From contig NZ_JAELUG010000001.1 of assembly GCF_016429255.1 (NCBI RefSeq), positions 62,001 through 126,000 on the forward strand: a stretch of DNA of 64,000 nucleotides, in the 5' to 3' direction. Position 1 is the stretch's first letter; every line of letters begins with the position of its first letter. Origin of the DNA: Rhizobium sp. ASV8. Lineage in GTDB: Bacteria > Pseudomonadota > Alphaproteobacteria > Rhizobiales > Rhizobiaceae. Below are positions 53,551 to 63,886 of this stretch, in pieces. A program made the position numbers and the translations under genes. The notes under the pieces were generated by a model. The model saw only the letters and a program-made list of their open reading frames with translations, ran no database searches and was not told where the DNA came from.

Positions 53551-54807
53551 TTATTTTGTCGCGGCAAGCGCATCAGCATTCAGACAATCGAGCTGATGCC
53601 GGATGTGGGCGGCCTCGGCGGGTGAGCGCGCAAGCGCGATGGCTCTATCGAAGGCGATACGCGCCTCCTGAGGGCGCTGAAGTTGCATCAGCAAACCGCC
53701 TCTCAGCCCGTGGAAATAGAAATAGCTGTCGAGTTGCGCCTCGAGTGGAGCGATCAATGCCAGCGCCTCCTCGGCGCCCTTCAATTTCGACAGGGCGACC
53801 GCGCGATTGAGCGTGACGACGGGAGATGGGGTCAGCCTTTCCAGCATCTGATAGAGCAGATCGATCTCGGCCCAATCCGTATCAGCGGCGCGCTTCGCCC
53901 GCGAATGCAGCGCGGCGATCGCTGCCTGCACCTGATATGGCCCGGGCCGACGATGCCGGATCGCCTTATCGAGCAACGCCAACGCCTCGTCGATGGATGT
54001 CCTGTCCCAGAGCGAGCGATCCTGCTCTTCCAGAAGGATGATCTGTCCGTCGGCATCGAAACGTGCCGCCTTGCGCGATTGCTGCAGCAGCATCAGCGCC
54101 AGCAGCGCCATGGTTTCCGGCTCGGAAGGGAAGATCCGCAGCAGCAGCCGGCCGAGACGGATGGCCTCATCCGCAAAGGCGGCGGCTTCGCGATGCGTTC
54201 CGCCGGCCGAATAGCCTTCATTGTAGATGAGGTAGATCATGGCGCTGACGAGCGTCAGCCGTTCGCTTCGCTCCACGGCACCGGGCGTTTCGAAGGCAAC
54301 GCCGGCCGCAGCGACCCGCGCCTTCGCCCGGGTAATTCGCTGTTCCATCGCGCTGTCGCTGACCAGAAACGCGCGGGCGATCTGCTGCACGGAGAGGCCG
54401 GAGACGATACGCAGCGCGAGCGCTATCTGCTGCGTCGCCGGCAGATCGGGATGACAGCAGATGAACAACAGCCGGAGGATATCGTCGCGATAGCCAGAGC
54501 CATCTAGGCGCTCGGCAAGATCGCTCTCGGCATCGCCTGTATCGGAAATCACCTCCTCGTCCGGCAGGCTCTGCAATTTCGACTGCTTGCGCACCGTATC
54601 GATGCCACTATTGCGCCCGACGAAGATCAGCCACGCAATCGGATCGCGCGGAGGCCCCTTGTCGGGCCAAGTTTTCAAGGCCCGGAGGCAGGCCTCCTGA
54701 AAGGCCTCCTCGGCGATGTCGAGATTGCGGAAGTAGCGCAACAGCGCGCCCAGCGCCTGCGGTCGCGCATTGGTCAGAGCGATATCGATCCAGGCGAGAT
54801 CCGTCAT
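53551..54807 (-). CDS. ECF sigma factor, ECF42-like, with TPR-type C-terminal extension
   Basis: A 418-residue extracytoplasmic-function sigma factor, more than twice the normal length. Sigma-2 (about 13-78) contains DIAEEAFQEACLRALKTWP; sigma-4 (about 108-160) contains LSVQQIARAFLVSDSAMEQRITRAKARV. The remaining 250 residues are helical repeats (LNRAVALSKLKGAEEALALIAPLE). Such an extension, and a YCII/DGPF partner upstream overlapping by 4 bp, match the described ECF42 group, in which no anti-sigma factor is used and the extension is needed for activity. Targets are unknown. Confidence 0.9.
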   Translation of the reverse strand: MTDLAWIDIALTNARPQALGALLRYFRNLDIAEEAFQEACLRALKTWPDKGPPRDPIAWLIFVGRNSGIDTVRKQSKLQSLPDEEVISDTGDAESDLAERLDGSGYRDDILRLLFICCHPDLPATQQIALALRIVSGLSVQQIARAFLVSDSAMEQRITRAKARVAAAGVAFETPGAVERSERLTLVSAMIYLIYNEGYSAGGTHREAAAFADEAIRLGRLLLRIFPSEPETMALLALMLLQQSRKAARFDADGQIILLEEQDRSLWDRTSIDEALALLDKAIRHRRPGPYQVQAAIAALHSRAKRAADTDWAEIDLLYQMLERLTPSPVVTLNRAVALSKLKGAEEALALIAPLEAQLDSYFYFHGLRGGLLMQLQRPQEARIAFDRAIALARSPAEAAHIRHQLDCLNADALAATK

Positions 54808-55178
54808 GTTGCAATCGTCCCCGGTCGGAATGCGTAGAGCGGACGGATCTCGTAGGAACCGACGCCCGGATTGGCCACAGCCAGCTCCTTAGAGAATTCC
54901 AGCGCCTCGTCGAGCGTCTCGAAGTCAACGACATAGAAGCCCAGCAATTGCTCTTTCGTTTCGGCGAAAGGACCGTCGATGACGATCGGCTCATTCTTGC
55001 CCTTGCGCAGGGTCGTCGCCGCCGTCGTCGGCATGAGACGCGCGACGGGACCAAGCTTGCCGGCTTCGGCCAGCGGCGTCTGCACGGCTATCAACCGCGC
55101 CATCGTCGCGTCTTCCTGCTCCTTGGACCAGGCAAAGACCGCATCTTCATCGTTGTAGCATAGGATCGCATAAAGCAT
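54804..55178 (-). CDS. YCII-related (DGPF-type) protein
   Basis: A 124-residue alpha-beta-barrel protein. It has the IDGPFAETKEQLLGFYVVDFETLDEALEFS motif of DGPF proteins. These are known partners of ECF42 sigma factors. GGAAGGA precedes the ATG at 55178, and its stop overlaps the sigma factor start by 4 bp. A catalytic or sensory role has been suggested but not proved. Confidence 0.9.
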   Translation of the reverse strand: MLYAILCYNDEDAVFAWSKEQEDATMARLIAVQTPLAEAGKLGPVARLMPTTAATTLRKGKNEPIVIDGPFAETKEQLLGFYVVDFETLDEALEFSKELAVANPGVGSYEIRPLYAFRPGTIAT

Positions 55179-55243
55179 TGATGGCTTCCTTCCGTTATAA
55201 TGACGAAGGAATAGCATCTGCTCCGACAGGCCGCGCCAAAAAA

Positions 55244-56293
55244 TTATCGTTGGAAATGACCGGCTTGGCGAATGAGGTCGATCAGGCCGGCAACCTCGGG
55301 CAGCCTCGGAGACGGCAGTGGCAGATCGCGATCGGTACGCTCGACGATGACGAGATCGTCATGCGGAATGACGAAGGCGTACTGCCCACCCGCTCCCCAG
55401 GCAAAATAGGAGCCTGCCGGAAGATGAAATACGTTCCCGTTACCATTCCCGGCCGACGCCGCCGCATCTCCTGTCCACCAGAGATAGCCGTAGCCCAACC
55501 CATGGTCAGCATCCGAATGGGGCGTCGTGCTTTCGCTTACCCATTGCTGAGGAACGATCTGCTGGCCGTTCCAGCGTTCATCATTCAGAAAGAGGAGTGC
55601 AAACCGGACAAGGTCGCGCGCGCTCATTCGGAATGTGTAGGCCGGATGGATGGATGCCGCCCCGAAAAACTTGCGCTGTGCATGTGGATCGTAATCCTGC
55701 ATGCCGATCTTGCGGGCAATCTCGTTTTCAAAGGCATCGTAGATCGAGGCGCCGGTCGCCTTCTCATAAATCGTTCCGAGAGCGTTGAAATCCCAATTAT
55801 TGTAATACCAGAAAGTTCCGGGCGCATGGCTGAACCGTTGCGGCCGCGCAGCCGCCATGGCTTTTGTCTCGTAGAGAGCCGAATGGTAGACGCCCGACCG
55901 CGCCTCAAGCAGCATCTGGATCGTCGCCTGCTTTTCCTGCGAGGATAGCGATGGCGGCTTGTCGTCGATACCAGCCTGTTGCAGCGTTGTGTCGAGGTCG
56001 ATCTTGCGCCGCGCCACCGCGATCCCGATCAGCGCGTCCAGGAGACCTTTGCGGATGGATGCCAATTCCATCGGCTTGTGCGTATTCCCCCATTCGGCAA
56101 CGACCGCCCCCTGCTGAACGACGACCACGGCGCTGACACTATGCTCGTCCGCAAAGGCCTTCGCCTCGGCGAGTTTTACCGCCGACCACCCGGACGTATC
56201 AGGGGATGGATGCGCCCATTCTGCGGAAGGAGCCGTTTGCGCCATCGCCGGAGCCGATAGCATTGCAACGAATAGCAGCGAGATGAAACGCAT
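55244..56293 (-). CDS. Serine hydrolase of the beta-lactamase class C family
   Basis: A 349-residue protein with a signal peptide ending near MAQ (residue 19). The nucleophile Ser79 sits in SIRK (SxxK, 79-82), and YNN supplies Tyr164 and Asn166; GLGYGYLWWTG and WGAGGQYAFVIP are near the third motif. It is a penicillin-binding-protein-like esterase or peptidase in the periplasm; not necessarily a beta-lactamase. Its 3' end is 65 bp before the YCII gene, so it may share transcripts with the ECF module. Confidence 0.87.
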   Translation of the reverse strand: MRFISLLFVAMLSAPAMAQTAPSAEWAHPSPDTSGWSAVKLAEAKAFADEHSVSAVVVVQQGAVVAEWGNTHKPMELASIRKGLLDALIGIAVARRKIDLDTTLQQAGIDDKPPSLSSQEKQATIQMLLEARSGVYHSALYETKAMAAARPQRFSHAPGTFWYYNNWDFNALGTIYEKATGASIYDAFENEIARKIGMQDYDPHAQRKFFGAASIHPAYTFRMSARDLVRFALLFLNDERWNGQQIVPQQWVSESTTPHSDADHGLGYGYLWWTGDAAASAGNGNGNVFHLPAGSYFAWGAGGQYAFVIPHDDLVIVERTDRDLPLPSPRLPEVAGLIDLIRQAGHFQR

Positions 56294-56416
56294 AGCCGAT
56301 GCCCTGTTTCAAACGTCGCCAGTGACGTCCCGAGAAATTGAGCCTTTTCAGTGGCGGAGCACAGCACCACTTGCCTTTTCTGCAACATCAGGGTGAATCT
56401 TTGGCAGCCACAGCCG

Positions 56417-57364
56417 CTAAGCACCGTTCCGCCTGATCCTCAGGACGCCCGCCTTTGCTTCAAGTTCAGCGTCAGCTCCGATGAAAACACTCGCCGGGCT
56501 ATCTCCGTGCCCCAGCGGCAGACCGCCAAGCACCGGCACATCGAGTTCGGCCAGATGTTCTCGCAGGATATCGATCACCGAGAAACGGCGATCGAATTCG
56601 AAATCGGTGAACTGGCCGATAGCCACCCCCGCCAAGCCGCTCAAATGTCCCGCCTTGCACAGCATGGTCATCTGGCGATCCACTTGGCCGCGATACATGC
56701 CCACCGCCTCGAGCAGCAGGATCGCGCCATGCAGATCCGGCAGCGCCCAACCGGCACATGTCGCAACCATGTCGAGATTGCCGCCGATCAACCGGCCCTT
56801 GCACTCCCCGCTTGTCGTCAAAGCGGAAGTCGGCTCCTCAGGGCGCGAGGCAATGACGATGTCCTCGGCCGTCATCATCGCCCGGTATAGCAGCTCGCGC
56901 GTGTAAGCACTGACACCATCGTCATTGACCCCGGAAAAGAAGGCTCCGTGAATGCTGGCCAATTGGCCGTTCTTCAGAACGCTGAGCAGCAATGCCGTGA
57001 TGTCGCTGAAGCCGATAACGAACTTGGGGTCGCGTCGGACTGCCTCGAAGTCCAGTTGATCGGCGATGCGATACGAACCTTTGCCGCCGGTTGTGGCGAA
57101 AGCAGCCCGAACATCGGGATCACGAAAAGCAGCGTTGAGATCCGCCAATCGCTCCTCGTCGGTGCCCGCAAGATAATCCCGCTTGCAAAAGGCATGTTCG
57201 CCGAAGTCGATGATCAGTCCCCAGCCTTTCAGGATTTCGGCAAATTTTAGAACCCTATCTCTATCGGGCGGGCTCGCGGGCGAAACAAAACGGACCTTGT
57301 CGCCCGGCCGCAATGGCGGCGGGATCAGGATCCGATCCGTGCTGATCCGACTCAATGAGTTCAT
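56417..57364 (-). CDS. LD-carboxypeptidase (peptidase S66)
   Basis: A 315-residue S66 peptidase: RPGDKVRFVSPASP, TTGGKGSYRIADQLDF, VIGFSDITALLL with nucleophile Ser120, GGNLDMVATCAGW and LPLGHGDSPASVFIGA with His about 286. It would trim tetrapeptides in peptidoglycan recycling in the cytoplasm, or act on a microcin. The ATG at 57364 is chosen over a GTG at 57379. Follows glpK by 75 bp on the same strand. Confidence 0.9.
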   Translation of the reverse strand: MNSLSRISTDRILIPPPLRPGDKVRFVSPASPPDRDRVLKFAEILKGWGLIIDFGEHAFCKRDYLAGTDEERLADLNAAFRDPDVRAAFATTGGKGSYRIADQLDFEAVRRDPKFVIGFSDITALLLSVLKNGQLASIHGAFFSGVNDDGVSAYTRELLYRAMMTAEDIVIASRPEEPTSALTTSGECKGRLIGGNLDMVATCAGWALPDLHGAILLLEAVGMYRGQVDRQMTMLCKAGHLSGLAGVAIGQFTDFEFDRRFSVIDILREHLAELDVPVLGGLPLGHGDSPASVFIGADAELEAKAGVLRIRRNGA

Positions 57365-57439
57365 GCCGAATTCTTGCACGAAACATCAGGCAACGTCAGC
57401 CCGCGCGATGACTGGTCCGATGAAGGATTCCAGCAGCCC

Positions 57440-58936
57440 CTATCCGTTAGTCAGGGTCCGTTTCACCGCGTTCTTCCAGCCTTTCAGCTTTGCGTTCCGG
57501 ATCTTGCCATCCATGGCCGGTTCAAACCGGCGGTCGCGCGCCCAGGCCTTGGCGAAGCCTTCCCGGTCCGGCCAGACGCCGGCGCGGCTGCCCGCCAGCC
57601 ATGCAGCCCCAAGCGCCGTGGTTTCCAGGATGATGGGGCGGTCGACGGGCGCATCCAGCAGATCGGCCAGCCGCTGCATGGTCCAGTCGGAGGCAACCAT
57701 GCCGCCGTCGACGCGCAGCACCGTGTCCTCACCATTGCCGTTGCGCCAATCCTTGTGCATCGCATCCAGCAGGTCACGCGATTGATAACAGACCGCCTCC
57801 AGCGCTGCGCGGACGATTTCCTCCGGGCCGGTATTGCGGGTGAGCCCGAAGATCGCACCGCGCGCATCCGGATCCCAATGGGGTGCGCCAAGGCCGGTAA
57901 AGGCCGGCACGAGATAAACCTCCTGAAGTGGATCCGCCTTGGCCGCCAGATCGCCGGAATCGGAGGCGCGCTTGATGGCCTTCAGGCCATCCCGCAGCCA
58001 TTGCACTGCCGCGCCCGCGATAAAGATCGATCCCTCAAGCGCATAGGTCGTCTTGCCGTTCAGCCGGTAGGCAATGGTGGTCAACAGGCGATTCTTGGAC
58101 CGCACCATATCGGCGCCGGTGTTGAGCAGCGCAAAACAACCGGTGCCATAGGTGGATTTCATCATGCCGCGCTCGAAGCAGGCCTGGCCGATTGTTGCGG
58201 CCTGCTGATCGCCGGCAACACCGAGGATCGGGATTTCTGCGCCGAAGAGCGCGGGATCGGTCACGCCGAAATCGGCGGCGCAATCCTTCACTTCAGGCAG
58301 CATTGCGGCTGGCACGCGCAGGATGTCCAGTAGCTCGTCGTCCCATTCGTTACTGGCAATATTGTACATCAGCGTTCGCGAGGCATTGGTCGCGTCCGTG
58401 GAGAAATTCTTGCCTCCCGTCAGTCGCCAGATCAGGAAAGTGTCGATCGTACCGAAGCACAGCTCGCCCTTTTCCGCCCGAGTACGCGCGCCCTTCACAT
58501 TGGTGAGCAGCCAGGAGAGCTTGGTGCCGGAAAAATAGGGATCGAGCAGCAGGCCGGTGCGGCGCGTAAACAGTTTTTCGAGATCCTGCCGTTTGAGCTT
58601 CTCGCAATAGCTGGCCGTACGGCGATCCTGCCAGACGATGGCATTGTGGATCGGCTTGCCGGTCTCGCGATCCCAGACGACGACGGTCTCACGCTGATTG
58701 GTAATGCCGAGTGCTGCGATATCCTTGGCGGTAATGCCAGCGGTGTCGATGGCCTTGCGAACGGTGAAGAGGACGGACGACCAGATCTCTTCCGGATCGT
58801 GCTCTACCCAGCCCGGCTTCGGGTAATGCTGGGTGAATTCCTTCTGCCCCACACCGGCAACCTTCATCTTGCCGTCGAAAACGATAGCCCGCGTTGACGT
58901 CGTCCCCTGGTCGATCGCCAAGACATAACCGCTCAT
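57440..58936 (-). CDS. glpK: Glycerol kinase
   Basis: Phosphorylates glycerol to glycerol-3-phosphate. A 498-residue FGGY kinase: [16 protein letters not shown] at the start, [100 protein letters not shown], and [31 protein letters not shown] stands a few bases before the ATG at 58936. Glycerol uptake and G3P dehydrogenase genes are not beside it. Confidence 0.97.
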   Translation of the reverse strand: MSGYVLAIDQGTTSTRAIVFDGKMKVAGVGQKEFTQHYPKPGWVEHDPEEIWSSVLFTVRKAIDTAGITAKDIAALGITNQRETVVVWDRETGKPIHNAIVWQDRRTASYCEKLKRQDLEKLFTRRTGLLLDPYFSGTKLSWLLTNVKGARTRAEKGELCFGTIDTFLIWRLTGGKNFSTDATNASRTLMYNIASNEWDDELLDILRVPAAMLPEVKDCAADFGVTDPALFGAEIPILGVAGDQQAATIGQACFERGMMKSTYGTGCFALLNTGADMVRSKNRLLTTIAYRLNGKTTYALEGSIFIAGAAVQWLRDGLKAIKRASDSGDLAAKADPLQEVYLVPAFTGLGAPHWDPDARGAIFGLTRNTGPEEIVRAALEAVCYQSRDLLDAMHKDWRNGNGEDTVLRVDGGMVASDWTMQRLADLLDAPVDRPIILETTALGAAWLAGSRAGVWPDREGFAKAWARDRRFEPAMDGKIRNAKLKGWKNAVKRTLTNG

Positions 58937-59165
58937 GCATTCCTCCCGATTTTTCGTCCAACCAACAGATACGCGAGCAAAACGAATGTGAAAAGAAAGC
59001 AAAACGAAATTTTTATCGAAAATTTGCTTTCCTGTTCACGCCATCGCGGCCAGCGGTGCCGCAAAAGAACCTGACGGCGATACGATTGCCATGTTCGCGG
59101 GTTTGGGACTAGGTTCAAACGCTTTTGCATTGCAGCAGAAAGCTGCGCTGTCCAAGGAGAAGATC

Positions 59166-59942
59166 ATGGCAAGAACAGTTGTCGTCACCGGTTCCACGAG
59201 CGGTATCGGCCTCGCCATCGCGGCGGCCTTCGCTGCAAAGGGTGATAATGTCGTCATCAACGGCTTCGGAAAGCCGGAGGAAATCGACGCGATCAAGGAT
59301 AAGCTCGAAGCTTCAGGCGGCGGCAAGGTAATCTATCATCCGGCCGATATGACCAAGCCCACCGAAATCGCCGATCTGATCGCCACGGCCAACTCCACCT
59401 TTGGCAGCGTCGATGTTCTCGTCAACAATGCCGGTATCCAGCATGTGGAGAAGATCGAGGATTTCCCGATCGAGAAGTGGGACCAGATCATCGCGATCAA
59501 TCTTTCCAGCTCCTTCCACACCATGCGCGCCGCCATCCCGCTGATGAAGGCGAAGAAGTACGGCCGCATCATCAATATCGCCTCGGCGCATGGGCTCGTC
59601 GCCTCTCCTTTCAAATCAGCCTATGTCGCGGCAAAACATGGTATACTCGGCCTGACCAAGACGGCAGCGCTTGAGCTTGCCGAATTCGGCGTCACGGTAA
59701 ACGCCATTTGCCCCGGCTATGTCCTGACCCCGCTCGTGGAAAAGCAGATCCCGGACACGGCCAAGGCGCGAGGGATGACTGAGGAGCAGGTGAAGAACGA
59801 AGTCATCCTCAAGGCTCAACCCACGCATGAATTCGTCAAGGCCGAAGAAATCGGGGCCCTTTCGCTCTACCTTGCAAGCGATGAGGCACGCCAGGTAACC
59901 GGTACACACGTCTCGATTGACGGTGGCTGGACCGCGGCATAA
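59166..59942 (+). CDS. bdhA: 3-hydroxybutyrate dehydrogenase
   Basis: A 258-residue short-chain dehydrogenase that oxidises D-3-hydroxybutyrate to acetoacetate in polyhydroxybutyrate breakdown. NAD-binding TGSTSGIG and NNAGIQ are present, and Ser-Tyr-Lys lie in IASAHGLVASPFKSAYVAAKHG. The C-terminal part ends in GTHVSIDGGWTAA. AAGGAG precedes the ATG at 59166. xdhA and xdhB follow on the same strand; S. meliloti has the same operon order bdhA-xdhA-xdhB. Confidence 0.96.
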   Translation: MARTVVVTGSTSGIGLAIAAAFAAKGDNVVINGFGKPEEIDAIKDKLEASGGGKVIYHPADMTKPTEIADLIATANSTFGSVDVLVNNAGIQHVEKIEDFPIEKWDQIIAINLSSSFHTMRAAIPLMKAKKYGRIINIASAHGLVASPFKSAYVAAKHGILGLTKTAALELAEFGVTVNAICPGYVLTPLVEKQIPDTAKARGMTEEQVKNEVILKAQPTHEFVKAEEIGALSLYLASDEARQVTGTHVSIDGGWTAA

Positions 59943-60012
59943 CCATATGCGGTTAGGGCCGGATTCGCGTCAGCACCTCCGGCCCGACAAACGAATAAAA
60001 AACGGGAACGAC

Positions 60013-61482
60013 ATGAGCGACAGCATCCGCTTTATCCTCAACGGCGAGGATATCACGCTATCCAGCCTGCGCCCCACCGAGACGCTGCTCGATTTCCTGC
60101 GCCTCCAGCGGCGCCTGACGGGAACCAAGGAAGGATGCGCGGAGGGCGACTGTGGCGCCTGCACGGTGTTGGTCGGACGCCTCATCGATGGCGGGCTTCA
60201 ATATGAGTCCGTCAACGCCTGCATCCGCTTCGTCGGCTCGCTGCACGCCACACATGTCGTCACCGTCGAACATCTCGCCGCCCAGAATGGCACGCTGCAT
60301 CCGGTGCAGCAGGCCATGGTCGATTGCCACGGCTCGCAATGCGGCTTCTGCACCCCGGGCTTCATCATGTCGCTCTATGGCCTCTGGCTGTCGACGGAAA
60401 AGCCGAGCCGCGCGCAGATCGAAAAGTCGCTTCAGGGCAATCTCTGTCGATGCACGGGCTATGAGCCCATCGTCAAGGCGGCCGAGCAGGTCAGCCAGAA
60501 GCGGCCGAGCGCTCTTTTCGATCCGCTGGAAAAGACGCGAGCCGATATCATCGCCCGCCTCTGGGCCATGCAGGGCGGCGACACTATTACCATTACCGAG
60601 GGTGAGGACCGCCTCATCGTGCCCGGCTCCGTTGCTGCCTTGGCGCAGGTGCTTGCGGATGAGCCCAAGGCGACCATGGTTGCCGGCTCGACCGATGTCG
60701 GCCTGTGGGTGACGAAGCAGATGCGCAGGCTTAACCCGGTTGTCTTCATCAACCATCTGACCGACTTGCAAAAGATCGCGGTCGAAGATGAGGGCCTGAC
60801 CATCGGCGCCGGCGTCAGCTACAGCCGAGCCTTTACCGTGATCGCGGAAAAAATCCCGGCTATTGCCAACCTCATCAATCGCATCGGCGGCGAGCAGGTT
60901 CGCAACATGGGCACCATCGGCGGCAATATCGCCAATGGTTCGCCGATCGGCGATAGTCCTCCACCGCTGATCGCCCTTGGCGCCACCGTCAGGCTGCGCT
61001 CGGCAGCCGGCACCCGCAGCCTCCTGCTCGAAGATTTCTTCATCGACTATGGCAAGCAGGATCGCAATCCCGGCGAATTCGTCGAGAGCATCTTTGTCCC
61101 CTATCCGGCCGCCGACGCACATTTTGCCGTCTACAAGATCACGAAGCGCCGCGATGAAGATATCACCGCCGTGCTCGGGGCCTTCCATCTGACGCTGGAT
61201 GAGGGAGGCAAGGTCGCGGATATCCGCATCGCTTTCGGCGGCATGGCTGGCACGCCGAAACGCGCCCGCACGGTCGAGGCCGAACTGGTCGGAAAGCCTT
61301 GGACGGAGGCGGCGGTCACAGCTGTCCGCCCCGCTTTCGATGCCGATTACAAGCCATTGACCGATTGGCGCGCCACCGCCGAATACAGGCAACTGACAGC
61401 AAAAAACCTGCTCCTCCGATTCTACCTGGAAACGGCTGGTGCGCCGCAGGAACTGAAGCGCTTTGCGGCGGAGGAGGTCTGA
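60013..61482 (+). CDS. xdhA: Xanthine dehydrogenase small subunit
   Basis: A 489-residue subunit with two [2Fe-2S] clusters and FAD. Cysteines are in GCAEGDCGACTV, GSQCGFCTPGF and LCRCTGYEPIV (about 35-160); the FAD part (about 190-360) has PGSVAALAQVLADEPKATMVAGSTDVGLWVTKQ and GTIGGNIANGSPIGDSPP; the C-terminal CODH-like domain follows. With XdhB it oxidises hypoxanthine and xanthine to urate. The ATG at 60013 begins MSDSIRFILNG; 70 bp after bdhA. Confidence 0.96.
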   Translation: MSDSIRFILNGEDITLSSLRPTETLLDFLRLQRRLTGTKEGCAEGDCGACTVLVGRLIDGGLQYESVNACIRFVGSLHATHVVTVEHLAAQNGTLHPVQQAMVDCHGSQCGFCTPGFIMSLYGLWLSTEKPSRAQIEKSLQGNLCRCTGYEPIVKAAEQVSQKRPSALFDPLEKTRADIIARLWAMQGGDTITITEGEDRLIVPGSVAALAQVLADEPKATMVAGSTDVGLWVTKQMRRLNPVVFINHLTDLQKIAVEDEGLTIGAGVSYSRAFTVIAEKIPAIANLINRIGGEQVRNMGTIGGNIANGSPIGDSPPPLIALGATVRLRSAAGTRSLLLEDFFIDYGKQDRNPGEFVESIFVPYPAADAHFAVYKITKRRDEDITAVLGAFHLTLDEGGKVADIRIAFGGMAGTPKRARTVEAELVGKPWTEAAVTAVRPAFDADYKPLTDWRATAEYRQLTAKNLLLRFYLETAGAPQELKRFAAEEV

Positions 61483-61485
61483 GCC

Positions 61486-63825
61486 ATGGACAAGTCCACT
61501 TTCGAAGAAGCCAAGGTCGTCATCAACGGATCGATGCACGGATCTTTGCGTCATGATTCCGCGCATAAGCATGTGACCGGAGCAGCCGACTATATCGACG
61601 ATATTCCCGAACCCGCAGGCCTGCTCCACGGCGCTCTCGGCCTCTCGGATCGCCCGCATGCGGAGATCGTCTCCGTCGACCTTTCGGCCGTCAGCGCCTA
61701 TCCCGGCGTCGTTTGGGTCTTCACAGGCGCGGACATTCCGGGCGTCAACGACACGAGTTCCAACGGCATGCATGACGAGCCCTTGCTCGCCGAAGCAAAG
61801 GTCGAATTCCACGGCCAACCGATCTTCGCCGTCATCGCCGAAACCCGCGACACAGCCCGTCGCGCCGCCCGTCTTGCCAAGATAGACTATCGCGAGCTGC
61901 CACATTGGAGCGATATCGACGGCGCGCTCGCCAATGGTTCGCCGCTCGTCTATGAGCCGATGACCTTGAAGCGCGGCCAGCCTGAGGCCGAGATGGCCAA
62001 TGCCGTCAATCGCATCAAGGCGCAAATGCGCATCGGCGGCCAGGAGCATTTTTATCTCGAAAGCCATATTGCTCTGGCGATTCCCGGCGAGGATGACGAG
62101 GTCGCCGTCTGGTCGTCGACACAGCATCCGAGCGAAATCCAGCACATCGTCGGCCATGTCCTTGGTATTCCGTCGAACGCCGTAACCGTCAACGTGCGCC
62201 GCATGGGCGGTGGCTTCGGCGGCAAGGAAACGCAAGGCAACCAGTTTGCGGCTTTGGCAGCCGTTGCCGCCAAGAAGCTCGGCCGCGCCGTGAAATTCCG
62301 TCCCGACCGCGACGAGGATATGAGCGCGACCGGCAAGCGGCACGACTTCCTCGTGGATTATGAGGTCGGCTTCGATGAAGACGGCCGCATCCATGCCGTC
62401 GACGCGACCTATGCCGCACGCTGCGGCTTTTCCTCCGATCTTTCCGGCCCGGTCACCGACCGCGCGCTATTCCATGCGGATTCGAGCTATTTCTACCCGC
62501 ATGTGCATCTGGTCTCGAAGCCGCTGAAGACGCACACCGTCTCCAACACGGCCTTCCGCGGCTTCGGCGGCCCACAGGGCATGGTCGGCGGCGAGCGCAT
62601 GATCGAGGAGATCGCCTATGCCCTCGGCAAGGATCCGCTGGAGGTGCGGCGCGCCAATTTCTACGGCCAGCCAGGCTCGGGCCGAACGCTGACCCCCTAT
62701 CACCAGGAAGTCACCGACAACATCATCAACCGCATCGTCGATGAACTGGAACAGTCCTCCGACTATCAGGCGCGACGCAAGGCCATCATCGAGTTCAACC
62801 GCTCCAGCCGCTTCATCCGCAAGGGCATCGCGCTGACACCGGTGAAATTCGGCATCTCCTTCACCATGACCGCCTTCAATCAGGCCGGCGCGCTGGTGCA
62901 TATCTATCAGGACGGCTCCATCCACCTGAACCATGGCGGCACCGAAATGGGTCAGGGCCTCTATACCAAGGTGGCGCAGGTTCTTGCCGACAGTTTCCAG
63001 GTCGATATCGACAGGGTGAAGATCACTGCGACGACCACGGGCAAGGTGCCGAACACCTCGGCAACGGCGGCGTCCTCCGGTTCGGATCTGAACGGCATGG
63101 CAGCCTATGACGCTGCCCGGCAGCTCAAGGAAAGGCTCGTGGCTTTCGCGGCCGAAAAATGGGGCGTAGGCGCCGAGGAGGTTCAGTTCCTTCCGAACCG
63201 CGTGCGCGTCGGTGCCGAGGAAATTCCCTTCCCCGATTTCGTCAAGCAGGCCTATTTCGCCCGCGTCCAGCTTTCGGCTGCCGGTTTCTACAAGACGCCG
63301 AAGATCCATTGGGATCGCAAGGCCGGCCGCGGCACGCCGTTCTATTATTTCTCCTATGGCGCCGCCTGCTCGGAAGTGTCGATCGATACGCTGACCGGCG
63401 AATATCTGATCGACCGCGCCGATATCCTCCATGATGTCGGCCGTTCCCTCAATCCGGCGATCGATATCGGCCAGGTCGAAGGCGCCTTCGTGCAAGGCAT
63501 GGGCTGGCTGACGACCGAGGAGCTCTGGTGGGACGCCAAGGGCCGTCTGCGCACCCATGCACCGTCGACCTACAAGATTCCCCTCGCTTCCGACCGGCCA
63601 AAGATCTTCAACGTCCGTCTGGCCGAATGGTCGGAAAATACCGAAGCCACCATCGGCCGTTCCAAGGCCGTCGGCGAGCCGCCCTTCATGCTGCCGATCT
63701 CGGTGCTGGAGGCGCTATCCATGGCGGTTGCAAGCGTCGCGGACTACCGCGTTTGCCCACGCCTCGATGCACCGGCAACGCCCGAGCGAGTGCTGATGGC
63801 TGTCGAGCGGCTGAAGGGAATGTGA
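61486..63825 (+). CDS. xdhB: Xanthine dehydrogenase large (molybdopterin) subunit
   Basis: A 779-residue subunit that carries the molybdenum cofactor. VRRMGGGFGGKETQ and AFRGFGGPQGM, GGTEMGQGLYTKVAQVLAD and KAVGEPPFMLPISVLEAL are conserved molybdopterin and catalytic (Glu in GEPP) motifs. It starts 3 bp after xdhA. The XdhC chaperone, which inserts sulfurated Moco, is usually next, but the window ends with a terminator and repeat and no xdhC reading frame. Confidence 0.97.
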   Translation: MDKSTFEEAKVVINGSMHGSLRHDSAHKHVTGAADYIDDIPEPAGLLHGALGLSDRPHAEIVSVDLSAVSAYPGVVWVFTGADIPGVNDTSSNGMHDEPLLAEAKVEFHGQPIFAVIAETRDTARRAARLAKIDYRELPHWSDIDGALANGSPLVYEPMTLKRGQPEAEMANAVNRIKAQMRIGGQEHFYLESHIALAIPGEDDEVAVWSSTQHPSEIQHIVGHVLGIPSNAVTVNVRRMGGGFGGKETQGNQFAALAAVAAKKLGRAVKFRPDRDEDMSATGKRHDFLVDYEVGFDEDGRIHAVDATYAARCGFSSDLSGPVTDRALFHADSSYFYPHVHLVSKPLKTHTVSNTAFRGFGGPQGMVGGERMIEEIAYALGKDPLEVRRANFYGQPGSGRTLTPYHQEVTDNIINRIVDELEQSSDYQARRKAIIEFNRSSRFIRKGIALTPVKFGISFTMTAFNQAGALVHIYQDGSIHLNHGGTEMGQGLYTKVAQVLADSFQVDIDRVKITATTTGKVPNTSATAASSGSDLNGMAAYDAARQLKERLVAFAAEKWGVGAEEVQFLPNRVRVGAEEIPFPDFVKQAYFARVQLSAAGFYKTPKIHWDRKAGRGTPFYYFSYGAACSEVSIDTLTGEYLIDRADILHDVGRSLNPAIDIGQVEGAFVQGMGWLTTEELWWDAKGRLRTHAPSTYKIPLASDRPKIFNVRLAEWSENTEATIGRSKAVGEPPFMLPISVLEALSMAVASVADYRVCPRLDAPATPERVLMAVERLKGM

Positions 63826-63857
63826 CGATGCGAGCGGCGGCGCTGCGGTTAGGCCGT

Positions 63858-63879
63858 TGCCCCGAGGCATCGGGGTTTG
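63858..63879 (+). terminator. Possible terminator after xdhB
   Basis: CCCCG-AGGCAT-CGGGG followed by TTT, 33 bp past the xdhB stop. Short stem, modest confidence. Confidence 0.5.
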
Positions 63880-63886
63880 CTGCGAT

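Noticed and set aside
60058..62394. A 778-codon antisense ORF over xdhA and xdhB
   Set aside because: The sense strand encodes unmistakable xanthine dehydrogenase subunits; long antisense frames are common in GC-rich DNA.
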